DNA from: Shimia sagamensis
GTDB taxonomy: Bacteria > Pseudomonadota > Alphaproteobacteria > Rhodobacterales > Rhodobacteraceae
Assembly (NCBI RefSeq): GCF_900182745.1
Contig: NZ_FXTY01000003.1
Location: forward strand, 372,001 to 436,000
DNA length: 64,000 nucleotides
Reading direction: 5' to 3'
The position numbers and the translations under genes are program-made. The notes below the pieces were generated by a model. That model did not search any database. It was not told where the DNA came from and saw only the letters and a list, made by a program, of their open reading frames with translations. Below, piece by piece: positions 16,226 through 25,902 of the stretch (within the stretch, counting starts at the first letter, position 1; the number at the start of each line of letters is the position of its first letter).

Positions 16226-18100
16226 TTATTCGCGTCCGGCCAGGCGGCCAAAGAGACGTGCGACAAGAGAGCGCTTTGGTTTGGGGAGAGCTGCGTTGAA
16301 GCCTTCGGCCGGTTTCAAAGCCCGCGCTTCTGCTGTTTCGCCTTTGGTTTTGAATTGCAGCTCATAAAGGTCCGCGTAGATACCGCCTTGCGCAAGCAGC
16401 TCTTCGTGGGTGCCCTCATCCACAACCTGCCCTTTGTCCATGACCAAGATTTTGTCTGCATCCCGAACTGTTGAGAGACGGTGGGCGATGACCAAGGTCG
16501 TGCGCCCTGTGGACAGTTTGTCCAGAGCGGCTTGAACGACGGTTTCAGACCGCGTGTCGAGCGCTGACGTCGCTTCGTCCAACAGCAGGATAGGCGTGTC
16601 ACGCAGCAGGGCACGGGCGATCACCACACGCTGTCGTTGGCCCCCAGACAAGTTGGTGCCACGCGGGCCAACTTGGGTGTCCAGACCGTCCGCCAATTTG
16701 GGCAGGAAGTCTGAAACATGGGCCGCCTTAAGAACTTCTTGCAAACGTTCCTCGCTGACATTGGTTTGATCCAAGAGAATGTTTTCACGGATGGTGTCAT
16801 CAAAGAGCATGGCCTCTTGGGACACCACGGAAAACAGGCTGCGCAAATCGGGTAGGCTCATGTCGCGATTGTTCACGCCGTCAATGAGACTGGTTCCAAC
16901 TTGGGGATCAACAAGGCGGGTGAGGACATTAAAAATTGTCGATTTGCCTGCACCGGATGCGCCTACAATCGCGGTGGTTTTGCCGGGCTCAGCTACAAAA
17001 CTGGTGCCATCGAGAACCGTGACGTCGCCATAAGAAAGGTTGACCTTGTCCATAGTGATGCCCGGAATGCCTTGTGGTGCTGCGACAGGATTGGGGGGCG
17101 ATTTGATGGTGGGTTCGGCTTCGATAAGCTCCTTGAGGCGTTCGATGGCAGCGGCGGCAACCTGCCAACGGCCAGAGAGGCCTGCGAGGCGGCGCAGCGG
17201 TTCGAACATCATACCCAGGGAAGTAAAGAAGCTCATGAATTGACCGATGGATTTTTCACCAGATACAATCTCGCCACCGCCATAAATCAGAACACAAAAG
17301 AAGCCGAGGCCAGCGGTGAAATCCACCATCGCTGCAATGGAGGAGGTGCCGGCGGTGGCCCGCACCTCAGCCCGCACCAGTTTACCAGTCAAAAAACCAA
17401 ATTTTGTAATTTGGTATTTTTCCAGAAGGTTGAGCTTGGTGGGGATGATGCCGTGAAAGGTTTCATCAAGCCGTGTGGCGATTTTTGCACCCAAATCACG
17501 GGCTTCGCGGGCGCGGCGACGAACAAAACGCTGCGCCACCAAAGACGGAAGGATCAGGAGTGGGGTGCCAATGCAAGCCACAATGGTCCAGCGCCAATCC
17601 ACGCTCAGGGCCACACCGAGCAGGGCGATCAGCGAGATAAAGTCGCGGCCTGCGCCGGTGATGAATGAGCTCCAAACTCCATTGATGGCGCCCACATCTG
17701 ATTGCGTGCGCTGAATCAGATATCCGGGTGGGTGCGTTTGGTGAAACGCGTTGTCTTGCAGCATCATGCGGCCAAGCAAGTCGATGCGCAGGTCGGCAGA
17801 GGTGCGTTGGGCTGCGGTGGTCATCATGACCTTGTGGCCAATGCTGGTGACGCCGCGGGTGAAAAAGATACCGGCAAAAACCATGCCAACCGCCCAAAGT
17901 GCGGTTTCACTGCCTGCCGAAAAAGCCGTGTCAAACATCGGTTCCATCATCCAAGCGATGAGGCCAAGCGTGGAGCCCTCGATTGCCATGAGAACCGATG
18001 AGAAAATCAGCAGCCACTTGTGACGGTGGAGATACTTCCGCCAGAGCCAGGACAGCAAATAGCCGTTGTCTTTGGTGGGTTGGACGTCTGTGTCAGTCAC
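16226..18100 (-). CDS. MsbA-like ABC transporter, fused permease and ATPase
   Basis: A 624-residue half-transporter: six membrane helices (residues about 30-320) followed by an ATPase domain with Walker A GASGAGKST, signature LSGGQRQRV and Walker B ILLLDEATSALD. The order and length match lipid or multidrug exporters of the MsbA type; the true substrate is not evident. It would work as a homodimer in the inner membrane. Start is GTG at 18100 (MTDTDVQPTK). It is divergent from the class V aminotransferase gene. Confidence 0.9.
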   Translation of the reverse strand: MTDTDVQPTKDNGYLLSWLWRKYLHRHKWLLIFSSVLMAIEGSTLGLIAWMMEPMFDTAFSAGSETALWAVGMVFAGIFFTRGVTSIGHKVMMTTAAQRTSADLRIDLLGRMMLQDNAFHQTHPPGYLIQRTQSDVGAINGVWSSFITGAGRDFISLIALLGVALSVDWRWTIVACIGTPLLILPSLVAQRFVRRRAREARDLGAKIATRLDETFHGIIPTKLNLLEKYQITKFGFLTGKLVRAEVRATAGTSSIAAMVDFTAGLGFFCVLIYGGGEIVSGEKSIGQFMSFFTSLGMMFEPLRRLAGLSGRWQVAAAAIERLKELIEAEPTIKSPPNPVAAPQGIPGITMDKVNLSYGDVTVLDGTSFVAEPGKTTAIVGASGAGKSTIFNVLTRLVDPQVGTSLIDGVNNRDMSLPDLRSLFSVVSQEAMLFDDTIRENILLDQTNVSEERLQEVLKAAHVSDFLPKLADGLDTQVGPRGTNLSGGQRQRVVIARALLRDTPILLLDEATSALDTRSETVVQAALDKLSTGRTTLVIAHRLSTVRDADKILVMDKGQVVDEGTHEELLAQGGIYADLYELQFKTKGETAEARALKPAEGFNAALPKPKRSLVARLFGRLAGRE

Positions 18101-18258
18101 GATTGCAGCCTTTTCCGACCTTGTATTTGTATTTGACCTTTACAGGTCACAGAGAGGCAAAACCAGTGCCAATACAGAGTGCATCGGTGGAGCAAGTGGC
18201 GATTGACGTTGCGCAAAAGCCGGATAGGGTGCCTTGGAGATTTACGGGGGCAGCGATC

Positions 18259-19455
18259 ATGAAACTCACTCAGGGACAAACCTATCTGGCGATTCCAGGG
18301 CCATCGGTGATGCCGGAGGCTGTGTTGCGTGCGATGCATCGGGCGGCGCCAAACATCTATGAAGGTGAGTTGATTGAAATGACACATGGTCTGCTTCCGG
18401 ATCTGAAGAAGATCGCAGGCACAAGGCATGATGTGGCAATCTATATCGGAAACGGCCACGCTGTTTGGGAAGCCTCGTTGGCCAATGTGATTGCGGAAGG
18501 TGATCGTGTTTTGATGCCTGCAACGGGTGCCTTTGGGCATGGCTGGCGTGAAGTCGCAGCCGGGCTGGGGGCTGAATGTGAGGTCATCGATTTTGGACGC
18601 CGGTGCCCTATGGATCCGGCCAAGGTGGCAGAGGCGTTGGCGGCGGACAAGTCGCACAGCATCAAAGCTGTGTTGGCTGTGCATGTGGACACTTCCACCT
18701 CAGTGCGCAACGACATCGCAGCGTTGCGGGCGGCTATTGACGCAACCGGCCACCCTGCTTTGTTGATGGTGGATTGCATCGCGTCTCTTGGCTGTGACCG
18801 GTTTGAAATGGACGCCTGGGGAGCTGACGTGATGATCGCCGCCAGCCAAAAGGGGCTGATGGTGCCGCCGGGCATGGCGTTTGTATTTTTTAACGAAAAG
18901 GCCGCAGCGCGTCGGGCAGAGATGCCTCGCGTTAGCCGGTATTGGGATTGGGCGCCTCGGGCCAACCCCGAAGCGTACTATCAGTTGTTTTGTGGCACAG
19001 CGCCGACGCATCACCTGTATGGGCTGCGGGCGTCGTTGGACATGATCCTGGACGAGGGGCTGGAGCAGGTTTGGCAACGCCACGATGTATTGGCCAGAGC
19101 CATTTGGGCCGCCTGTGACGCGTGGAGCGCGGAAGGGCCATTGGAGCTAAATATCGCGGATGAGGCACATCGTAGTCGGGCGGTTACATCCCTACGCATT
19201 GGTAAGGAACACGGCACGCGGTTGCGGCGCTGGTGCCAGGATCAAGCAGGTGTAACACTGGGTATTGGTTTGGGCATGGCCACGGAAGATGATCCGCAAA
19301 GTGATGGGTTTTTCCGGTTTGGTCACATGGGGCATGTGAATGCGCAGATGATCATGGGGCTGTTGGCCAGTGTTCAAACCGGCCTTATTGCGCTTGATAT
19401 TCCACACGGATCCGGCGCGATCGATGCTGCGGCGCGGGTGATTGCAGAGGCCTAG
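18259..19455 (+). CDS. Class V aminotransferase (alanine/serine-glyoxylate type)
   Basis: A 398-residue PLP enzyme. The PLP-binding Lys is in IAASQKGLMVPPG (residues about 193-205) and the N-terminal 'IPGPSVMPEAVLRAM' is typical of serine- or alanine-glyoxylate aminotransferases. The exact amino donor cannot be read from sequence. The frame is open further upstream, but ATG 18259 with a GGGGG ribosome site gives the family N-terminus. The stop overlaps that of the small convergent gene in a shared CTAG. Confidence 0.88.
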   Translation: MKLTQGQTYLAIPGPSVMPEAVLRAMHRAAPNIYEGELIEMTHGLLPDLKKIAGTRHDVAIYIGNGHAVWEASLANVIAEGDRVLMPATGAFGHGWREVAAGLGAECEVIDFGRRCPMDPAKVAEALAADKSHSIKAVLAVHVDTSTSVRNDIAALRAAIDATGHPALLMVDCIASLGCDRFEMDAWGADVMIAASQKGLMVPPGMAFVFFNEKAAARRAEMPRVSRYWDWAPRANPEAYYQLFCGTAPTHHLYGLRASLDMILDEGLEQVWQRHDVLARAIWAACDAWSAEGPLELNIADEAHRSRAVTSLRIGKEHGTRLRRWCQDQAGVTLGIGLGMATEDDPQSDGFFRFGHMGHVNAQMIMGLLASVQTGLIALDIPHGSGAIDAAARVIAEA

Positions 19456-19637
19456 GCGCGTCGCTCAAAGTGGGTGCGCAGCCGGTCGATTCCGGCGTTT
19501 AGGACGATGGCAAGTATCAAGACCGCCGGAAGGCCCCAGAGGAGAAGTACCAACATAAGAACCCAGAGCAGGTTGATAAATGCCATGACGAGGCAACTGG
19601 TGGTGTGATCTTGTACAGGTTGCACGGGGCGTGACAT
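19452..19637 (-). CDS. Small hypothetical membrane protein
   Basis: A 61-residue product with one long hydrophobic stretch (residues about 18-46) and a basic C-terminal tail ending in RTHFERRA, consistent with a single-pass inner-membrane protein. GAGAG lies about 8 bases before the ATG. I do not recognise a family. Its stop overlaps the stop of the convergent aminotransferase. A shorter start at 19586 (MAFINLLWV) is possible. Confidence 0.5.
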   Translation of the reverse strand: MSRPVQPVQDHTTSCLVMAFINLLWVLMLVLLLWGLPAVLILAIVLNAGIDRLRTHFERRA

Positions 19638-19727
19638 CGCTGGCTCTCATTACACTTAGTGTGCTTTCATTCCTGCCATAAAACGGAAAAAAAACTATGA
19701 ACGAGGCGCGAATTAAGTGTGCAAGTG

Positions 19728-20831
19728 TCAGGCCAGATCCTCCAAGGCGTCGCCAAGTGCCTTGTCCAGCAGAGTGATTTCGGCTTCGGGTGCGCAGCTG
19801 ACGCGGATGCAGCGGTTTTGTGGCGCGACAAAGGGCATGCGAGCAAAAATGCCACGTGCGACCAAACCATCGAGGATCGCTTTGGCGTAGGTGCCGTCTT
19901 TGCCGCAGTCGATGGCGACAAAGTTGGTGGCGGAGGGCAAGGCTATGAGGCCGTGTTTGGCGGCCACTTCGGTGATGTGCTGGCGAGAGGCTTCGACTTT
20001 GGAACAGGTCTCAGAGAGCCAAGAAGCGTCTTGCAGCGCGGCCAGTGCGCCGGCCTGTGCGGCGCGGTTCATGCCAAAGTGATTGCGGATTTTTTCGAAT
20101 GCCCGGATGTTTTGAGTTTCGCCAATGGCGTAACCCACACGGGCGCCGGCCATGCCATACGCCTTGGAGAAAGTGCGCATGCGGATCACGCGGGGATCAT
20201 TGATATCGATCACGGGGGCTGTTCCGTCTGGCGCGAGTTCAACGTAGGCCTCGTCCAGCAGAAGCAGACAGCCGTCCGGGATGTTGTCGAGCTGTGCGAC
20301 AATGTCTTCGCCTGCGCACCAGCTGCCCATCGGATTGTCGGGATTGGCGAAGTAGACAAGTTTTGCGTCCACTTCAGAGGCTTTGGTCAGCAAGGCGGCC
20401 AGGTCTTCGGCGTCGTCACGATAGGGTACTTTGTGTAAGGTGCCGCCAAACCCCGCGACGTGGTAGTTGAAGGTGGGGTAGGCGCCCTCAGACGTGACAA
20501 CTGCGTCGTCATTGCAAATCAATAGGCGCACGAGGTAACCCAACAGCGCATCGATGCCTTCCCCGACCACGAGGTTTTCCGGGGCAATGTCATGATGTGC
20601 CGCTAGTGCGTGACGCAGATCAAAACTTTCGGGGTCGCCATACATCCAGATGTCGCCAGCCGCCTTTTGCATGGCTTCAATTGCCTTGGGCGAGGGGCCA
20701 AAGATGTTTTCATTGGCACCAATGCGGGCGGCAAAGGGGTGCCCCATCGCGCGTTCTTGCGCTTCGGGGCCAACAAAAGGAACGGTGGCGGGCAGGCTTT
20801 CAGCCAGTTTGGTATAGCGAGGTCCGGTCAT
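19728..20831 (-). CDS. HisC-like pyridoxal-phosphate aminotransferase
   Basis: A 367-residue fold-type I aminotransferase related to histidinol-phosphate aminotransferase. It has 'IGANENIFGPSP' near the N-terminus, 'FANPDNPMG' for substrate and PLP contacts, and the PLP Lys in RTFSKAYGMAGARVGY. No other his gene is present, so the substrate may be another amino acid. Start ATG 20831 gives the normal N-terminus; the frame extends upstream without family match. It is divergent from the crotonase gene. Confidence 0.85.
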   Translation of the reverse strand: MTGPRYTKLAESLPATVPFVGPEAQERAMGHPFAARIGANENIFGPSPKAIEAMQKAAGDIWMYGDPESFDLRHALAAHHDIAPENLVVGEGIDALLGYLVRLLICNDDAVVTSEGAYPTFNYHVAGFGGTLHKVPYRDDAEDLAALLTKASEVDAKLVYFANPDNPMGSWCAGEDIVAQLDNIPDGCLLLLDEAYVELAPDGTAPVIDINDPRVIRMRTFSKAYGMAGARVGYAIGETQNIRAFEKIRNHFGMNRAAQAGALAALQDASWLSETCSKVEASRQHITEVAAKHGLIALPSATNFVAIDCGKDGTYAKAILDGLVARGIFARMPFVAPQNRCIRVSCAPEAEITLLDKALGDALEDLA

Positions 20832-20952
20832 GCGCGGAAAGTGACGCAAGGACGGGGATGGCACAAGAGCAAATGCCCTCACGTCAGGGTGGATTTTCAC
20901 CAGAGGGACACAGAGTGTAGGATCAAGAAAACCCATCTGTGAGGAGGCTTTT

Positions 20953-21744
20953 ATGGCCCGTGTATCGGTAGAGATCAAAGACCACATCGCCCATGTGCGA
21001 CTGACCCGCGGTGACAAGATGAATGCGCTGGATCAGGCGATGTTTGATGGCATCATCGACGCTGGCGAAGGGCTGATGGACAATGAGGATGTGCGGGTTG
21101 TGGTGCTGTCCGGTGAGGGAAAGTCATTCTGCGCTGGACTGGACGTGATGAGCTTTGCCGCCTTGGCAGGGCAGGACCCGGTGGCACGGATCATGCCGCG
21201 CACGCATGGCAATGCCAATGACGCGCAGCAGGTGGCCATGGTATGGCGCAAGCTGAAGGTGCCGGTGATTGCGGCGCTGCAAGGCGTGGCCTTTGGCGGC
21301 GGGTGCCAATTGGCACTGGGCGCGGACATTCGTTTTGCGGCTCCGGGCACCAAGATGGCAATCATGGAGATGAAATGGGGGCTGATCCCGGACATGGGGG
21401 GGATGGCGTTGCTTCCACATCTTGTGCGCTCCGATGTTTTGCGTCGACTGACTTATACAGCGGCGCCGATTGAGGCGGAGCAGGCGTTGGCCTGGGGACT
21501 GGTGACCGAGATTGTCGATGACCCGCTGGCGGCGGCAATAGCTCTGGCGGAAGAGATTGCCGGTAAGAGCCCTTCGGCTGTGCAAGCGGCCAAGGCACTG
21601 ATTGGCTACGCAGAAGAGCACATGGATGATGTGGACGCGGTTCTTCTGGAAGAGAGCCGGGCGCAGGCGGAGTTGATTGGCAAACCGCACCAGATGGAAG
21701 TGATCGCAGCGAATATTCAGAAGCGAAAGCCAGTGTTTAAGTAA
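20953..21744 (+). CDS. Crotonase/enoyl-CoA hydratase family protein
   Basis: A 263-residue acyl-CoA-binding crotonase-fold protein with the oxyanion-hole region 'SFCAGLDVMSF' and 'VAFGGGCQLALGADI'. The position of the first catalytic Glu in classic hydratases is Gln here (GGGCQLA). The second is kept as Glu in 'MEMKWGLIPD'. It may therefore be an isomerase or another crotonase reaction rather than a standard hydratase. GAGGAGG precedes the ATG. The 3' untranslated stretch ends at a strong terminator. Confidence 0.85.
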   Translation: MARVSVEIKDHIAHVRLTRGDKMNALDQAMFDGIIDAGEGLMDNEDVRVVVLSGEGKSFCAGLDVMSFAALAGQDPVARIMPRTHGNANDAQQVAMVWRKLKVPVIAALQGVAFGGGCQLALGADIRFAAPGTKMAIMEMKWGLIPDMGGMALLPHLVRSDVLRRLTYTAAPIEAEQALAWGLVTEIVDDPLAAAIALAEEIAGKSPSAVQAAKALIGYAEEHMDDVDAVLLEESRAQAELIGKPHQMEVIAANIQKRKPVFK

Positions 21745-21839
21745 CCTACGAGAGGGAGCATCCCTCCAGCAAGTTTACACAAATATGTTGGGGCTGTTTT
21801 CAGGCGCATCCGTGACGTTGGATAAGACCTTGGAAGGCT

Positions 21840-21876
21840 CGCATCATGCCCGAATATGGGCATGATGCGTTTTTTT
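21840..21876 (+). terminator. Intrinsic terminator of the crotonase transcript
   Basis: A perfect 12-bp stem (21840-21851 with 21858-21869, core GCATCATGCCC) with a 6-base loop and a T7 tail. It is 96 bases after the crotonase stop and close to the stop of the convergent valS. Confidence 0.9.
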
Positions 21877-21880
21877 CGCG

Positions 21881-24800
21881 TTAGTCGAGCTCTGCGAGCT
21901 TGGCGAGTGCCGATTTGATCTTGGCCTCTTCTTCTTCGCGCAGGGCCAGGTTTTCGCGGGCCTCAGCAACCACCTCTTCGGGGGCGGACGCCGCGAATTT
22001 TGGGTTTTTCAACCGTCCACGCAAGCCGCCCAGTTCTTTGGTCAGTTTGCCCAGGTTTTTCTCCTGACGTGCTTTTTCCGCAGCCACATCAATGATGTCG
22101 GCCAAGGGCAGAGCAAAGGAGGCACCGGGAGCGCCGATGGAGATACAGCCTTTTGGCAATTCGTCAGCCTGAGTCAGGCTCTCAATGCGGGCTTTGTTCA
22201 TGATCAGCGCGCCGTTGCGATCCCAGTAGGTCTGGGCGGCATCGTCCATTTCGGTGACCAACATGGGCACGATGGACCCCGAAGGTACGTTGAGTTGCGC
22301 GCGGGCGGAACGTACGTTGCCAATAACCGCGATGACCCAGTTCATTTCGGCTTCTGCCTCAGCGTCAACCAAATCGGCTGCGGTATAGGTAGGCCATTGC
22401 GCGTGGGCCAACATCTGCGATGCGGTGCCCATTTTGAAACCACGGCCTTCGGTGATGTTCCACAGCTCTTCGGTCACAAAAGGCATGATCGGGTGCATCA
22501 GGATCAACGCTTGGTCGATGACCCAAGCAAATGTCGCGCGGGTTTCTTGCTTGGCTGCATCATTGTCGCCTTGGAACACTGGTTTGGTGAACTCCAGGTA
22601 GCGGTCACAGAAGGTGTTCCAGAAAGTGGAATACAGCGCATTGGCAGCGTCGTTGAAGCGGAAGCTTTCAAAGCCTGCATCAACCTCTTCGCGCAGTTTG
22701 GCAATTTCGCCGATGATCCAACGGTTCAGCGGCAGGCTTACCTTGGGAGGCTCGGCTCCACGCTCAGCGTTAAAGGCGTCAATCTGGCTGTCGCCATAAG
22801 AACAGGCCTGCCAGATCTTGGTGACAAAGTTGCGGTAGCCTTCGATGCGCTTCATGTCGAGTTTCAGCACACCACCCAGCGAGGCCATGGCCGCATTGGT
22901 AAAGCGCAGAGCATCGGTGCCGTATTGATCAATGATCTCAAGCGGGTCCACCACGTTGCCGGTGGATTTGGACATCTTCTTGCCTTTGGCGTCGCGCACG
23001 AGGCCATGCAGGTAGACCGTGTCAAACGGGATCTGATCCACGACGGCGAGCTGCATCATCATCATGCGGGCAACCCAGAAGAACAGAATGTCTTGGCCGG
23101 TGACCAGCGTGGAGGTTGGGAAGTACTTTTCCAACTCCGGAGTTTGATCGGGCCAGCCGAGGGTGCCGATGGGCCAGAGGCCGGAGGAGAACCAGGTATC
23201 GAGCACGTCTGGGTCGCGCCAAACCGGGTACACCAGCTTGAGCGGATCTTGGTCCACCACATATTGCGCGAGGCTTTCTGCCAGCATGTGGATGGCTTCG
23301 TGCTTGTCGGCTACTTCGACTACTGTGGCGTGGTTCAGAGGCGCAGGGATGTTGGCGTTGTCGTCCAAGAACTGTTCAACCACACCGTCGAAGTTGGCAG
23401 CGCAGTGGGTGACGTTGCCACGGTGCAGCATGCCGCCATCGCCAAGCAAGCGGCCCATTTCCACGAGATCCAGCGCGCCGTTGTTTTCATCATCCTTGAA
23501 GTCATCGGCGGAGAGGTCGAGGCCGTACCACACCGGGATCTGGTGACCCCACCAAAGCTGGCGGGAGATACACCAAGGTTCGATGTTTTCGAGCCAGTGG
23601 AAATAGACCTTTTCGCCACTTTCCGGTAGAATTTTAACGTCGCCGTTGCGCACAGCCTCCAGTGCCGGGCCGACAATTTTGTCAGTTTCCACAAACCACT
23701 GATCGGTCAGCATAGGCTCAATGACCACTTTGGAGCGGTCGCCAAACGGCTGCATAATTGGTTTGTTTTCGACCACCGGGATGTCGCGGAAGGCTTCGTG
23801 GCCTTCGTCGTCAACATAGTGTTCGGTGATCATCACCGCGAGACCTTCGTTGGTGATCTGCTCCACCACCAGTTTGCGCGCTTCAAAGCGGTCCAGGCCG
23901 CGCAAGTCATCGGGCACAAGGTTCACGCCGTCGGCTTCATTCACGGTCAGGGTGCGCTCACCCTTGGCTACAGCCATGGCGATGGTGGCTGCGGCATCGT
24001 AGCTGTCACCGTCCGCGCGCATCGCGCCTTTGGTGTCCATCAGGCGGTACATTGGGATGCCGCCGCGCTTGGCGACTTGGTAGTCGTTGAAGTCATGCGC
24101 ACCGGTGATTTTCACCGCACCGGAGCCGAAGTCTTTGTCCGGGTATTCGTCGGTGATGATCGGGATCAGGCGGCGGTGCTCTTTCGGGCCCACCGGGATT
24201 TCGCAGAGTTTGCCTACGATGGGCGCGTAACGTTCATCAGAGGGGTGCACAGCCACGGCGCCGTCGCCCAGCATGGTTTCCGGGCGGGTGGTCGCGATGG
24301 AGATGTAGTCGCGCTCTTCTTCGAGGATGACGTTGCCGTCTTCGTCTTTCTCGACATAGGTGTAGGTTGCGCCACCCGCCAGCGGGTATTTGAAGTGCCA
24401 CATGTGGCCCGCAACTTCGATGTTTTCCACTTCCAGGTCGGAAATTGCGGTTTCAAAATGTGGGTCCCAGTTTACCAGGCGCTTGCCGCGATAAATGAGA
24501 CCTTTGTTGTACATCTCAACAAAGACCTTCAGCACGGCGTCGTGAAAATTGCCGCCAGCCACGTCGTCAGGGGCACCGGGGGCGCCGGACATGGTGAAAG
24601 CTTCGCGGGAGAAGTCACAGGAGGCACCAAGGCGCTTGAGCTGGTTGATGATGGTGCCGCCGCTTTCGGCCTTCCAGTCCCAGATTTTCTCAAGGAATTT
24701 CTCGCGGCCGAGTTCAGCACGGGAGGGCTGTTGGGTTTCGGCCAGCTTGCGCTCTACAACCATTTGGGTGGCGATGCCCGCGTGGTCGGTGCCTGGCTGC

Positions 24801-25036
24801 CAGAGGGTGTCAAAGCCCTGCATACGTTTCCAGCGGATCAGGATGTCTTGCAGCGTGTTGTTGAAGGCGTGGCCCATGTGCAGAACGCCTGTGACGTTGG
24901 GCGGTGGGATCATGATGCAGTAGGTGGAGGCACCTGGTTTTGCGTTTGCGCCTGCAGTGAAGCAGCCCGCTTTTTCCCATGCGTCAAACAGCCGGCCTTC
25001 GGCCTCGGCTGCGTTGAAGGTTTTTTCCATCGCCAT
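21881..25036 (-). CDS. valS: Valine--tRNA ligase
   Basis: A 1051-residue class I aminoacyl-tRNA synthetase. It has HMGH in '[15 protein letters not shown]', KMSKS in '[14 protein letters not shown]', the CP1 editing domain between them, and a C-terminal coiled coil typical of ValRS. It is longer than the usual bacterial form because of an insert (residues about 515-600) in the catalytic half before '[16 protein letters not shown]'. ATG 25036 ([17 protein letters not shown]) has AGGGA upstream and gives the normal N-terminus. Long open frames on the opposite strand inside it are composition artefacts. Confidence 0.96.
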   Translation of the reverse strand: MAMEKTFNAAEAEGRLFDAWEKAGCFTAGANAKPGASTYCIMIPPPNVTGVLHMGHAFNNTLQDILIRWKRMQGFDTLWQPGTDHAGIATQMVVERKLAETQQPSRAELGREKFLEKIWDWKAESGGTIINQLKRLGASCDFSREAFTMSGAPGAPDDVAGGNFHDAVLKVFVEMYNKGLIYRGKRLVNWDPHFETAISDLEVENIEVAGHMWHFKYPLAGGATYTYVEKDEDGNVILEEERDYISIATTRPETMLGDGAVAVHPSDERYAPIVGKLCEIPVGPKEHRRLIPIITDEYPDKDFGSGAVKITGAHDFNDYQVAKRGGIPMYRLMDTKGAMRADGDSYDAAATIAMAVAKGERTLTVNEADGVNLVPDDLRGLDRFEARKLVVEQITNEGLAVMITEHYVDDEGHEAFRDIPVVENKPIMQPFGDRSKVVIEPMLTDQWFVETDKIVGPALEAVRNGDVKILPESGEKVYFHWLENIEPWCISRQLWWGHQIPVWYGLDLSADDFKDDENNGALDLVEMGRLLGDGGMLHRGNVTHCAANFDGVVEQFLDDNANIPAPLNHATVVEVADKHEAIHMLAESLAQYVVDQDPLKLVYPVWRDPDVLDTWFSSGLWPIGTLGWPDQTPELEKYFPTSTLVTGQDILFFWVARMMMMQLAVVDQIPFDTVYLHGLVRDAKGKKMSKSTGNVVDPLEIIDQYGTDALRFTNAAMASLGGVLKLDMKRIEGYRNFVTKIWQACSYGDSQIDAFNAERGAEPPKVSLPLNRWIIGEIAKLREEVDAGFESFRFNDAANALYSTFWNTFCDRYLEFTKPVFQGDNDAAKQETRATFAWVIDQALILMHPIMPFVTEELWNITEGRGFKMGTASQMLAHAQWPTYTAADLVDAEAEAEMNWVIAVIGNVRSARAQLNVPSGSIVPMLVTEMDDAAQTYWDRNGALIMNKARIESLTQADELPKGCISIGAPGASFALPLADIIDVAAEKARQEKNLGKLTKELGGLRGRLKNPKFAASAPEEVVAEARENLALREEEEAKIKSALAKLAELD

Positions 25037-25194
25037 TGGTGTGATCCCTTGTGTCGGTTCGCGCCCGTTATCAATCGGAGTTGTCTCTATCGAATGCGGA
25101 AACAAAGGGGAAGCGGGAAGAGATTGTTTAGCAAGGTGGAGAAATCTTAAATTTATTCACTCAAGTTGGAAAAATTCAAAAAAGATATGGTTTG

Positions 25195-25210
25195 TTAAGG
25201 TTCTGTTAAC
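25195..25210 (+). promoter_or_regulatory. Exact CtrA-type box TTAA-N7-TTAAC
   Basis: TTAA at 25195-25198 and TTAAC at 25206-25210 with a 7-base spacer. If it covers a -35 region, transcription would start near 25235-25245 on the plus strand, just ahead of the 20-codon ORF at 25270. valS starts 160 bases away on the other strand. Confidence 0.55.
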
Positions 25211-25269
25211 GCTTTTGGCGGCATAAGCTGGATGTGGCGCAAGACGCCTCCACGCTAGAAAGCGATGAG

Positions 25270-25332
25270 ATGTACATCCTGCGTGCCAGAACGGCACGCA
25301 AATCATCCCCCCAATTCCCGACAATGAAATAG
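25270..25332 (+). CDS. Possible 20-residue basic small protein or leader peptide
   Basis: ATG to TAG encodes 20 residues, starting MYILRARTARK and ending QFPTMK, with four Arg and two Lys. A weak purine-rich stretch (GAAAGCGATGAG) precedes it. Its support is its place: it begins about 60 bases after an exact CtrA box. An 8-bp hairpin (TGCGTGCC/GGCACGCA) lies inside it, so the element could instead be a small RNA. No family is recognised. Confidence 0.3.
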   Translation: MYILRARTARKSSPQFPTMK

Positions 25333-25357
25333 GTTTTAGCGGCTCTTATGAGTGCAG

Positions 25358-25795
25358 TCAGCCGCGTGGACGGTCCAGCTTGGTGGATAGGTGAATCAGG
25401 CTTTCGGAGCTTTTCACACCTTTGGCCTCACCGATGTTGTCAAGCGTGTCGTCCAGCTCCGAGGTGCTGTCGGCGGCCAGTTGCACAATCAGGTCAAATC
25501 GCCCGGAGCAGGTGTTTACGCTCTCCACGGCAGGCAGCGACTTGAGGCGGTCCAGCACTATGGGACCGCTGCGCAATTCGATGGACAAGAGTGCCGTGGC
25601 GCGCAGTCTTGGGCGGGCAGCATCGCCGAGACGCAGAGTGTAGCCGGCGATTGCGCCGGAGGTCTCCAAGCGGTCAATGCGGGCTTGTACAGTGGTGCGT
25701 GCCAAGCCCAATTTGCGCGCCAAAGTGGCCACAGGCGCGCGGGCGTTTTCGCTGAGCAGGGCCAAGAGTTGTGTGTCGGTTTCGTCAAGTTGCAT
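25358..25795 (-). CDS. Lrp/AsnC family transcriptional regulator
   Basis: A 145-residue regulator with an N-terminal winged helix-turn-helix (residues about 4-50, 'LARKLGLARTTVQARIDRLE') and a C-terminal RAM domain for amino-acid sensing and oligomerisation. AGGCGG lies 7 bases before the ATG. It is divergent from the PLP decarboxylase gene with 107 bases between them, the usual arrangement when the regulator controls its neighbour in response to the amino-acid substrate; that control is inferred. Confidence 0.92.
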   Translation of the reverse strand: MQLDETDTQLLALLSENARAPVATLARKLGLARTTVQARIDRLETSGAIAGYTLRLGDAARPRLRATALLSIELRSGPIVLDRLKSLPAVESVNTCSGRFDLIVQLAADSTSELDDTLDNIGEAKGVKSSESLIHLSTKLDRPRG

Positions 25796-25902
25796 GGTTT
25801 TGCCGCCTATTTGCCGAGTTTCTCATGCATTTCTACCAGAGTGCCACGTGGAATCGACCGGGAACTCCCTCAAACTGAGAAAAAACAGGATTGAGGTAGG
25901 AA

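Larger units (their letters stand above)
25037..25357. other. Intergenic region with CtrA box and possible tiny ORF
   Basis: About 320 bases between valS and the Lrp-type gene. The valS promoter should lie near 25040-25150 on the minus strand. An AT-rich stretch (25141-25200) leads to an exact CtrA box (25195-25210). Downstream on the plus strand is a 20-codon ORF (25270-25332) that contains an 8-bp hairpin (25280-25287 with 25293-25300). Confidence 0.6.

Noticed and set aside
22295..25150. Two open frames of about 440-450 codons on the plus strand opposite valS
   Set aside because: valS is fully conserved on the other strand with its motifs in place; the antisense products show no family features and no ribosome sites.
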